The notes beneath the pieces were generated by a model. The model ran no database searches, was not told the DNA's origin, and worked only from the letters and a program-made list of their open reading frames with translations. Below are positions 6,841 through 14,599 of a stretch of 16,362 nt of DNA, in pieces (within the stretch, counting starts at the first letter, position 1; each line of letters opens with the position of its first letter). Origin of the DNA: Clostridiales bacterium UBA1380 (GTDB lineage: Bacteria > Bacillota > Clostridia > Oscillospirales > CAG-272); assembly GCA_002305445.1 (NCBI GenBank), contig DBRA01000067.1, positions 1 through 16,362 on the forward strand. Direction: 5' to 3'. The translations under genes were made by a program, and so were the position numbers.

Positions 6841-8844
6841 TTACAGACTGTATTCCTGACGCGCTATCACGTGATCCTGATACGGCTTATCCAGCTCGAC
6901 GAAATACGCGCTCCAGCCCCAGATACGGACTATAAGCCGCGGATAACGGTCGGGATGCGCCTGCGCGTCGAGAAGAGTCTCGCGCGAAACGGAGTTGAGC
7001 TGCAGCTGGTGGCCGCCGCGGCTGATGAAGTACCGCACCAGCGCGCCCAGCTTTTCCGTTGAATCCGGCTCCGTGAAAACCGACGAATCAAATTCAAGAG
7101 TGAGCGGGCCGCCGTTGATATTGCGGGTGAGGTCGGCTTTTGTGAAGCTGCGGATTACCGAAACCGGACCTTCCGTCGGCGCGAAAAGGGAAGGCGAATA
7201 GTTCGTGCCGAACGGCTTGTCTTTAAGCCGTCCGTCGGGCGACGCGCCGATTTCGGATGCGTGCCACAGATAGAACATGGCCGAGCCGGTTCCGGCGCGC
7301 CATATACCGCCGCGGCAGTTGACCTTGCCGTACAGTGCGTCGGCGAAAGCGCCGAGCAGGAAGACAGCCCAGTCGTCGGCTTCCTCGCCGTTTTTGCAGC
7401 CCATCTTCGGAGCTTCGTTTCTCAAAGCGGGCAGAATTTCCGGGTGTTTTTCGAAATTGGAATCAACCGCCTCGATAAGATCCTTTGCGGTCATCGTTTT
7501 ATCTTCGAGGACATATTTCGTCATCGCGGCAAGCGAATCGGCGGCTGTCGAAAGGCCTGTGCCGTGAGCGCCGAAATTGTTATACAGCGATCCCCGCGAT
7601 ATATCGCTCTGCGGCGTGTCGAAAAACAGCGACAGAAGGGGAGCGGGAACAAACCACAGATTTTTTATGCCCGATACGATACGGTCGCATTCGGCGAATA
7701 TTTCAGCCCTGACGGCCGATTTCAGATCTTCTTTATCCCTGCATATTTTAAAAGCGCCGCGGAGCACATTGTCGGTTACTTTCGGGAAGGACAGCGCGGC
7801 AATGTTGGCCACGTCGCAGCCGACGCCGGGAACGATAAACTCCCAGCAAGCAGCGACGCCGTAATCGGCTGCGTGCTTGTGGTCGTAACCGAGCTTCTCG
7901 AGGCCGGGTATGACGACGTCGTCGTTTGAATACTGCGGGAAGCCCATGCCGACCGCTGTCAGGCGGCTGCCCTGCGTGAACCTCTCGGCCGGCGTTGACT
8001 TTGATACGCGCATATTTATCTTCGGGTCGATCAGCTTGTTGCGGCCCGAAGCGAGCAGACAGATATCGGAGAGGCGGTTCCAGACGTCCCGTCCGTCGGC
8101 GTCGATTCCGCCGAGCACCATCGACTGGCCGTTGTCGCCCTGCTGAACGCCGATGTACATATCGGAGTCGATGTTGAACGACAGGAAGAAGTCGCTTATC
8201 AAATCGAGAAGAGATTCTTCCGTGTAGACGCCGGCGTCCTCGTCGGCCTTGTAATAAGGATACATATACTTATCGAACCGGCCGCATGTCACGTGATATG
8301 TACCCTCGAGCCAAAGCGCCCAGTGGAGTATGCGGAAAAACTGCAGCGCTTCGCGAAGATTGCGCGCCGGATAACGCGGCACCCTTTCGAGCGTCGCGGC
8401 AACGTCGTCGCGGCCGGCTTCTATCGCGGCGGCGCGGTATTTGTCGGCCACGGCGATGATCGCGTCGATTTCGCGGCGCTGGTATTCGGAGGTGCCTTCG
8501 TCATCGCGGATCGCAAGAAGCCCGCGCGACAAAACGCGCGAATAATCCGGTGTAACGTTTGACATATAGCCGAGCTCGTGTATGAAGTGCTTTGATTTTA
8601 TCTCGGCCCATTCCTCGGGCGTGAAAACGTCGGGCTGATCGGTCGTCGAGCGCATAAACACGATCTTTTGCCCTTCGAAAATGTGCGGCTCCTGCGCGGC
8701 GCACAGTTCTTCGAAGCGGCGTGTCATTCTCTCTTCCGGCGAAAGTCCCGCGCGCGCGTATTCGGCGGCAATGTCGCGTCCCTCAAAGGCCGGGCTGCGG
8801 TATTTTTTATATTCGCCGGCTAAAATAAAATCATAATAAGTCAT
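6841..8844 (-). CDS. Atypical glycyl radical enzyme (PFL-like family)
   Basis: A 667-residue glycyl radical enzyme. I start it at ATG 8842-8844, not at an earlier in-frame codon inside the upstream gene, because AAGGTG at about 8851-8856 sits at proper spacing. The glycyl loop near the C-terminus is VRIWGWSAYFVEL, with the radical-bearing Gly643, and the protein ends 24 residues later, as usual. The thiyl-radical cysteine is Cys333 in GVAACWEF; Glu335 follows two residues on, matching the Cys-X-Glu of diol/choline/hydroxyproline-type eliminases (usually GCVE) and not the adjacent Cys pair of true pyruvate formate-lyase. Trp flanks both catalytic sites in place of the usual small or Tyr residues, and the chain is some 100-150 residues shorter than typical family members. 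It is therefore probably a lyase or dehydratase of unassigned substrate. It is cytoplasmic and strictly anaerobic in function, with its activase encoded next. Confidence 0.88.
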   Translation of the reverse strand: MTYYDFILAGEYKKYRSPAFEGRDIAAEYARAGLSPEERMTRRFEELCAAQEPHIFEGQKIVFMRSTTDQPDVFTPEEWAEIKSKHFIHELGYMSNVTPDYSRVLSRGLLAIRDDEGTSEYQRREIDAIIAVADKYRAAAIEAGRDDVAATLERVPRYPARNLREALQFFRILHWALWLEGTYHVTCGRFDKYMYPYYKADEDAGVYTEESLLDLISDFFLSFNIDSDMYIGVQQGDNGQSMVLGGIDADGRDVWNRLSDICLLASGRNKLIDPKINMRVSKSTPAERFTQGSRLTAVGMGFPQYSNDDVVIPGLEKLGYDHKHAADYGVAACWEFIVPGVGCDVANIAALSFPKVTDNVLRGAFKICRDKEDLKSAVRAEIFAECDRIVSGIKNLWFVPAPLLSLFFDTPQSDISRGSLYNNFGAHGTGLSTAADSLAAMTKYVLEDKTMTAKDLIEAVDSNFEKHPEILPALRNEAPKMGCKNGEEADDWAVFLLGAFADALYGKVNCRGGIWRAGTGSAMFYLWHASEIGASPDGRLKDKPFGTNYSPSLFAPTEGPVSVIRSFTKADLTRNINGGPLTLEFDSSVFTEPDSTEKLGALVRYFISRGGHQLQLNSVSRETLLDAQAHPDRYPRLIVRIWGWSAYFVELDKPYQDHVIARQEYSL

Positions 8845-8857
8845 GTAAAGCACCTTT

Positions 8858-10452
8858 TCATTTAATATTAAACAGCTCGTCCACAACCGACGCGCGCTTT
8901 TCAAGCCATTCGCGCAGAAAAGCCAGATGGTCGTCATACAGGCCGTTTTGTTGATTTTCGTAAATACTGTAATGTTTTCTTATATCCCAGACTGTGTAGT
9001 TTCTTTCGAAATCATCGCCGTATTCATCCAGCAGGCAGTCAATCCTCGATTGTCCGAGCTCGTTTTCTTCATAAATATTTATAACTGCCGGGCGAAGTTC
9101 TTTCCATCTTTCGTAAACAAGCTTTTTAAAATCATCGTCGGCCCAAAGCATCGCGAACCAGCCGAAGTCGTTCCATTCGCCGTCCGCCGAATCAAACGAC
9201 CCTGTGCCGTAGGGCTTGTAATTGCAGTATGATTTATATTTGATCTCCTGCATCTGGTACGAAGCGTTGCCGCACGAAAGGTCGTTGTCCCACGGGGGAC
9301 CGGCGTACAATTTACCGTTTTTAATATAAAAGCGCGTCGAGCTGTAATAAGCGTCGACATCCTTGAAATATTCTTTGAAGATATAAAAATCCACGAACGA
9401 ATCAATGTCTGCCACAGCCGAATAGTGCTCAATATCCCCTGTTTTAATCGCTTCCTCGATAGAAGAGATCGTTTCTTTGATGCGCTCGACCGTTTCCGTG
9501 CCGAGCTCTTCCGGTTTATTGATCTTAAATCTGACTCCGCCGGGCGATTTGATATATATTACTCCTTCGGCAGATCTGTCGGATTCCAGTTCCAGTAAAA
9601 AATCGCCCTTGTCAACATCGATGTCGACGCGTTTTCTGCCGTCGGTACAGCTTCGGTCAACAGGTAAACACCGCGGTAATCGCCGTCTACATATACGTCA
9701 ACATATTCGCACTGCGGCGAGAAATCGAAGCGCAGCTTTTGCGCGAAATCAAATGCGAGCTTGTTGCGCATCATCGTCTTATCGAATGCCTCGGCAAGCA
9801 GTATCCATTTTCGGCCGGCGTCCATGCCGAGAAACGCCTGTTTTTCGGTGAATTTTATCGTATAAGGCGGTTTTTCGGCGCCGCGCGTGCTGTTTCCGCG
9901 CAGTTTGATCTGTGCGCTTTTATCCGTGAAGGCAGAGCCGGAACTGTCTATAAACGTAATCACCGCATTGTGATAAGCCGAGCTGTGAACGGAACCGTCT
10001 TCGTTTTTAATATATATCGTCGGCAGAGGTCCTTCTTTATAATTAAACGAATCTATGGTCACGTTGATTTTTTCTATCCACCCCGCGGCGTCCGATGCGG
10101 TTATTTTGCTCATTGCAGAGCTGACTTCGCGCGTCAGCTCCATATAAACTTTAAGCGATTCATCCGTATAGGCCGAGCTGCTCAAAGGCAGCTGAATGGC
10201 GTTATAAACAGCTTTGCGCGCTTCATAATCAGACTCAAAGGTTATATCGGATACGGTGTCTGCGTTCTCATTCGATGTTTCAACCGAAATATCAATCGAT
10301 GTGCTCTCTTGTGAATATTCGTCGTTTGTATTCTGACAGATATTATCGGCATTGTCGGAACATCCATATAAGAAGGAAATAAACAGAATAATCACATAAG
10401 CATAACATGCGGTTGTGATTCCTCGCAGAATTACGTTGTTTTTATTCTTCAT
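8858..10452 (-). pseudogene. CotH-kinase-domain lipoprotein, frameshifted
   Basis: The gene reads as a secreted CotH-like protein kinase in two frames. From ATG 10450-10452 it has a basic N-terminus, a hydrophobic stretch and the lipobox FLYGC (Cys31), so it is a lipoprotein. The kinase fold then shows KLRGNSTRG, KWILLAEAFDKTMMRNKLA and VYVDGDYRGVYLLTEAV. The frame is lost at about 9631: GAAAACGC lacks one base compared with the expected GAAAACCGC, and it runs to a stop at 9559-9561. In the other frame the family sequence resumes at once (RVDIDVDKGDFLLELE) and continues to 8858, including the metal-binding-type PPWDNDLSCGN. Repaired, it would encode about 531 residues. CotH kinases phosphorylate secreted or surface proteins. 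The start overlaps the end of the AraC gene by 11 bases, and 13 bases separate its stop from the glycyl radical enzyme. It could be a recent inactivation or an assembly error. Confidence 0.85.
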
Positions 10453-11281
10453 ATGAATCTTCGCTGCTCGGAGACTCAACCATCAAAACTACTCCGGTTT
10501 TTTCATCATTCTGTTGATTCTTTAACTGCCGCGGACTGATGCCGTATTCATTATAAAATGCGCGGTTGAAGCTGCGCACGTTGCCGAAGCCGCTTTCCAT
10601 GGCCACTTCCGTAACGCTCATTTCGGTTGTTTCCAAAAGATGACGGGCGTGCTCGATTCGGTAGCTGTTTATGACACGCCTGAAGTTAATGCCGACGTTT
10701 GCGGCAAAAACCTTGGAAAGATAGTGCGCGTTATATCCGCATGCTTTTGCCACATCATCCAGCGTGATGTTTTCGGCGTAATGGCTGCTTATAAAATTGA
10801 AAATCCTATCGAGCAGGTTCATGTTCTGGACTTTGCGCGGTAAAAGCTTTACGGATTTCATATATGCGCCGAGGATAAGGTAAAGAAATCCTTTGAAATA
10901 ATACGGCTCGATTTCACGCTGTTGGACGAGCATGTCATAATAATGATCCATTACCGATTTGTCACATTTAAATATCAAACGGTCGCCTATCATGTTGGAA
11001 CAGCTTCGGCTGAAATCGGCAACGACATCGCCGGAAAAAACATGTACCAGTGCTTTTGCGGATTGTAAATTGCGGAACGCATGCACCTGGTTCGGAAAGA
11101 CCAAAGCTGTCTGGTGTTGTTCCATGATTTCGGATCTTTCGCCGGTGATTATTTCCAGCTTTCCATCCAATAAATATATGAGCTCGAAATCACGGTGCAT
11201 ATGCGCCCTGAAACTGAAATTATCCCATATAACGATCTCGTTATGATAAGTCCGTGTGGAATTTTGTACTTGATAAATCAT
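10442..11281 (-). CDS. AraC-family transcriptional regulator
   Basis: A 279-residue DNA-binding regulator. Residues about 10-90 are a cupin-like sensor domain with the typical HMHRDFELIYLLDG. Residues about 155-255 hold the two helix-turn-helix units of the AraC domain: LDDVAKACGYNAHYLSKVF (about 174-192) and VTEVAMESGFGNVRSFNRAF (223-242), closed by the family signature GISPRQLK. Cupin-type AraC regulators usually sense sugars. The start is set by GGAG (11288-11291) six bases upstream and by a consensus promoter. It is the first gene of the leftward operon ahead of the CotH, glycyl radical enzyme and activase genes, and is divergent from the sugar-binding lipoprotein and arabinofuranosidase genes, so it probably controls both arms and itself. 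Confidence 0.93.
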   Translation of the reverse strand: MIYQVQNSTRTYHNEIVIWDNFSFRAHMHRDFELIYLLDGKLEIITGERSEIMEQHQTALVFPNQVHAFRNLQSAKALVHVFSGDVVADFSRSCSNMIGDRLIFKCDKSVMDHYYDMLVQQREIEPYYFKGFLYLILGAYMKSVKLLPRKVQNMNLLDRIFNFISSHYAENITLDDVAKACGYNAHYLSKVFAANVGINFRRVINSYRIEHARHLLETTEMSVTEVAMESGFGNVRSFNRAFYNEYGISPRQLKNQQNDEKTGVVLMVESPSSEDSYEE

Positions 11282-11311
11282 TGTCTGCTCCGTTCTATGC
11301 TAACCGATTCT

Positions 11312-11340
11312 ATTATAAACCAGCCTGTCACGGGAGTCAA
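11312..11340 (-). promoter_or_regulatory. Sigma-A promoter of the regulator/glycyl radical operon
   Basis: On the minus strand, TTGACT (11335-11340) and a perfect TATAAT (11312-11317) are separated by 17 bases, about 30 bases before the start codon of the AraC gene. The genes from 11281 down to 6072 overlap or lie within 13 bases of each other, so this promoter probably serves all four. Confidence 0.8.
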
Positions 11341-11462
11341 TCGCCGCCATCCCGAATGGTGATTTTTGTCCGAATGTTGTTAAACTTTTACTTTCATAAA
11401 ATATCCGCAAGTGTTACACTTTCCACACAGGACGGATCCAAATTCTTTACAAAGGAGTCATC

Positions 11463-12935
11463 ATGAAATATCATTATCGTTATAAGATTCTGAGCATGGT
11501 GCTGGTACTTGCAATGCTGTCCGTTATAATTGCGGGAGCATCATGCGCAAGCGGCAACTCGGGCAATAATGATACAGGTATAACTAACAATGAATCGGGC
11601 GACGCCGGTTCTTCGGAAATCACCGCGGAAGCCGACATATTCGACCGTCTGTCGATTCCTCGCGACACAGATTTCGGCGGATATGCTTTCAACTGCCTCG
11701 TTTATGAAAACGCGAACTGGGGCTGGGATGAAATCGTAGCCGAGGAGATGACCGGCGAAACGCTCAACGACGCGTATTATACGCGAAACACATATGTAGA
11801 GGATTTACTGAACATAAAGATAACACAAACCGTCTCAAGTTGGGATACGCTGGCGTCTATGTTCGCGGCCAGTGTCCAAGCCGGCGACAATGCTTATGAT
11901 GCGGCTTTTTTAAGACAACAGAACGCCGCCTCATGCGCCATGAACGACCTGTGCCTTGACCTCAACGAGCTCGATTATGTAGACCTTAGTAAAGAATGGT
12001 GGGATTACCATTCCATTAAAGACCTGACGATGGCCGGAAAGAATTACGTTGTTGCATCCGACATATCCGTATCTGACAAAGACGCGATCTGGGTTATCTA
12101 CTTTGACAAGCAGTACATCGACGATTACAAACTTGAATCGCCGTATGACCTTGTTGATTCCGGAAAGTGGACTGTAGACAAAGAAATCGAGATGTCGAAA
12201 GCCGTCCAGACAGACTTAAACGGCGACGGGGTCTACGATAAGAATGACCTGTGGGGACTTCTGACGCATCCGGAAAATTACGCAGCGTCGTGGATGGCGG
12301 CGGGTGAAAAACTTGTCACGGTCAACAAAGACGGCATACCTGTGACATCGTATGATAGCGAACGGATGAACGATGTCTGGAGCAAAGCTATCGAATTAAT
12401 GAAAGGCCAGCAGACATATACGAAGGACATCGGCTTCATATCTTCGGGTCTGCGCGATGGCAAGACGCTGTTTGCCACGGAGGTTGTTGCCTTCCTTAGA
12501 GTATACCGTGCCAACGAACGCGATTTCGGTGTTCTGCCGATGCCGAAATATGACGAAGCACAGGAATCTTATAACACATATGTCGCTGAAGGCGCCGGAC
12601 TTTTGATAGTACCTAAAACGGCAGACGATTTCGAACGCACCGGCATTATACTTGAGACGCTTGCGGCAACCGGCCGCGATACAATACTGAGCGCATATTA
12701 CGATGTATGCCTTAAATCGAGAGATTCGCGCGACGAGGAATCCGGGCGCATGCTTGATATATGCTTTTCAACCAGGTGCTACGATCTCGGGCTTATGTTT
12801 GACTGGGGCGGCGTAGCTTCGACGTTAAAAGGCGGCATTGACGTATTTACGCGCGTTACGGCAGCTAAGGGCAATCTGATGGAGAAGGCAATGAAGAAGT
12901 CGTTCGTAACGCTCGGCATATACGAGGACGAGTAA
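11463..12935 (+). CDS. Extracellular sugar-binding lipoprotein (ABC type)
   Basis: A 490-residue secreted solute-binding protein. The N-terminus has basic residues, a long hydrophobic segment (about 9-26) and a Cys in AGASCAS that fits a lipobox, although Gly at -3 is unusual. A Gly/Asn/Ser-rich spacer follows, then a periplasmic-binding fold resembling family 1 sugar-binding proteins (for example KWTVDKEIEMSKAVQTDLNG and the aromatic-rich GWDEIVAEEMTGETLNDAYY). The DLNGDGVYDKNDLWGL stretch resembles a Ca-binding loop. Such proteins capture oligosaccharides for an ABC importer, but no permease or ATPase lies nearby. The start is fixed by AAGGAG (11452-11457). It is followed after 72 bases by the arabinofuranosidase gene, which suggests an arabino-oligosaccharide ligand. 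Confidence 0.85.
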   Translation: MKYHYRYKILSMVLVLAMLSVIIAGASCASGNSGNNDTGITNNESGDAGSSEITAEADIFDRLSIPRDTDFGGYAFNCLVYENANWGWDEIVAEEMTGETLNDAYYTRNTYVEDLLNIKITQTVSSWDTLASMFAASVQAGDNAYDAAFLRQQNAASCAMNDLCLDLNELDYVDLSKEWWDYHSIKDLTMAGKNYVVASDISVSDKDAIWVIYFDKQYIDDYKLESPYDLVDSGKWTVDKEIEMSKAVQTDLNGDGVYDKNDLWGLLTHPENYAASWMAAGEKLVTVNKDGIPVTSYDSERMNDVWSKAIELMKGQQTYTKDIGFISSGLRDGKTLFATEVVAFLRVYRANERDFGVLPMPKYDEAQESYNTYVAEGAGLLIVPKTADDFERTGIILETLAATGRDTILSAYYDVCLKSRDSRDEESGRMLDICFSTRCYDLGLMFDWGGVASTLKGGIDVFTRVTAAKGNLMEKAMKKSFVTLGIYEDE

Positions 12936-13007
12936 AATCCGGAAAGATCGAATTTAACAAAAAATCATCTTTTCGATTATTTTAGATATTTACAGAAAGG
13001 ATTATCC

Positions 13008-14552
13008 ATGCTCAAACTTCACATTAACAGCGATGCACCTATAGCAAAAGTAGAACCGGAAATTTACGGTCATTTCACCGAACATATCGGCGGCGTTTTC
13101 TACGACGGCATATGGGTCGGCGAGGACTCAAAAGTACCTAATATCCGCGGCCTGCGCGCTGAGCTTGTAGAAAAGCTCCGCGCAATCAACGCTCCGGTTA
13201 TCCGTTGGCCCGGCGGCTGCTTCGCCGAGATTTATGACTGGCGCGACGGAATCGGCCCGCGCTCCGAACGTCCGGTCAGAATCAACTGGTGGAACCGAAG
13301 CGACGGTCGTTATGAACCGAACGCCGTCGGCACAGACGAATTCATTGATTTCTGCCGTCTTACGGGAGCCGAACCGTATATCGCCGCGAACATCACATCA
13401 ACGACTCCGCTTCACATACGCGACTGGATAGATTACTGCAACTCGCCCGCCGGCACAACCACGCTTGCGAAGCTTCGCGAAAAGAACGGTTCAAAAGAGC
13501 CTTACAACGTTAAGTATTGGGGCGTCGGAAATGAGACATGGGGCGGCGGCGGCGACATGACCGGCGAAACATACGCCCACGAATACCGTAAATATGCTGA
13601 AATACTGAACAACACATGCGCCGGTCTTGAGCTGATCTGCTCCGGCGCGAACCATGACGACTGGCGCTGGGCGAAGGACGTTCTCGGCATAATCGAAAAT
13701 TCGGGACGCCATATGGCAGGTTTTTCGCTGCACTTCTACTGCGGCACAGCCGGCACAGCCACGGAATTCACGGATGAGGAATATTATCGTCAGTTATCTC
13801 AGGCGCTTGACATAACACGTGCGATCGACCGCAACTGGGGCTTCGTGGTCGGCTACGGCCTTGAGCGTCATGCCAGACTTGTCATAGACGAATGGGGATG
13901 CTGGCACAAAGGCGGTTCCGGCCCGTCCTCGCATATGAAGGATTACGGCATAGAAGGCGCGATCAACAATCCGGACTGCGTCCAGAACCTTTTCGAGCAG
14001 CAGTCGACCATGCGCGACGCGATCGTTGCGGCTGCGACATTGAATATCTTCAACAACAACGCCGAAAAAATAAAAATGGCTACGGTTGCGCAGCTGGTCA
14101 ATAATCTCCACTGCCTTTTCCTCGCCGGCGGCGAATACTGCATCTGCACGCCGACATATCACGTTTTCGATATGATGAAGGGTCACATGGGCGGAACGGC
14201 TCTGCACGTCTCGGGCGAAACCGGAGAAATCAACTACCATAATCAGGCGAGGAACCGCGACATGGCTCTGCCGAACCTTTCCGTGTCGGCAACGATCAAA
14301 GACGACATTATGACAATAACCGCAGCCAACCTCTCGGTCGATTCCACAGCCGAAGCCCTGATACAGCCGACGACTTATGCCTATTCCGACGAGGAAGCCG
14401 ATATAGCGATCCTCACCTCGGACGACGTCCATGACCACAACATGTACGAAGAACCGGACAAGGTCAAGCTCAGCCATAAAAAATCCGTATTTGACGGACA
14501 CATCAGCGTTCCGCCGTATTCTGTCGTAACCGTCACCGTAAAGGTCAAATAA
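13008..14552 (+). CDS. abfA: GH51 alpha-L-arabinofuranosidase
   Basis: A 514-residue glycosidase that releases terminal alpha-L-arabinofuranosyl residues from arabinan, arabinoxylan or arabinogalactan fragments. The N-terminal EIYGHFTEHIGG and RWPGGCFAEIYDWRDGIGP are hallmark GH51 sequences. In the TIM barrel the acid/base is Glu176 in WGVGNETWGGGG and the nucleophile Glu295 in LVIDEWGCWH. The C-terminal part (about 385-514) is the usual beta-sandwich ending in PYSVVTVTVK. The length is normal for the family and there is no signal peptide, so it works inside the cell on imported oligosaccharides. The start is supported by AAAGGA about seven bases upstream. It is probably co-transcribed with the binding protein before it and the surface protein after it. 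The 72 bases before it (12936-13007) show only weak six-base inverted repeats and no terminator. Confidence 0.96.
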   Translation: MLKLHINSDAPIAKVEPEIYGHFTEHIGGVFYDGIWVGEDSKVPNIRGLRAELVEKLRAINAPVIRWPGGCFAEIYDWRDGIGPRSERPVRINWWNRSDGRYEPNAVGTDEFIDFCRLTGAEPYIAANITSTTPLHIRDWIDYCNSPAGTTTLAKLREKNGSKEPYNVKYWGVGNETWGGGGDMTGETYAHEYRKYAEILNNTCAGLELICSGANHDDWRWAKDVLGIIENSGRHMAGFSLHFYCGTAGTATEFTDEEYYRQLSQALDITRAIDRNWGFVVGYGLERHARLVIDEWGCWHKGGSGPSSHMKDYGIEGAINNPDCVQNLFEQQSTMRDAIVAAATLNIFNNNAEKIKMATVAQLVNNLHCLFLAGGEYCICTPTYHVFDMMKGHMGGTALHVSGETGEINYHNQARNRDMALPNLSVSATIKDDIMTITAANLSVDSTAEALIQPTTYAYSDEEADIAILTSDDVHDHNMYEEPDKVKLSHKKSVFDGHISVPPYSVVTVTVKVK

Positions 14553-14566
14553 GTCAGTGTTTATTA

Positions 14567-14579
14567 CAGGCATAGCCTG
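14567..14579 (+). other. Short hairpin in the gap before the surface-protein gene
   Basis: CAGGC (14567-14571) and GCCTG (14575-14579) can form a five-base stem with a three-base loop between the arabinofuranosidase stop and the next ribosome binding site. No T-run follows, so it is not a terminator; it may protect or separate the downstream message. Confidence 0.35.
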
Positions 14580-14599
14580 ATAAAAAGAAAGGGTATAAC

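Noticed and set aside
8845..8937. Longer N-terminus for the glycyl radical enzyme (31 extra codons)
   Set aside because: It overlaps the end of the CotH gene, has no ribosome binding site, and the extra residues do not resemble the family; AAGGTG before ATG 8842-8844 fits better.
10453..10479. TTG start nine codons upstream of the CotH lipoprotein
   Set aside because: The downstream ATG at 10450-10452 gives a proper lipoprotein signal with a basic N-terminus; the TTG form adds an unconvincing extension inside the AraC gene.
11374..11402. Rightward promoter ATGTTG-17-TAAAAT before the binding-protein gene
   Set aside because: The -35 box matches poorly, so I do not annotate it as a feature; it is mentioned only as the best available candidate.
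12936..13007. Possible terminator before the arabinofuranosidase gene
   Set aside because: Only six-base inverted repeats with a long loop and no G/C-rich stem are present; the genes are more likely co-transcribed.
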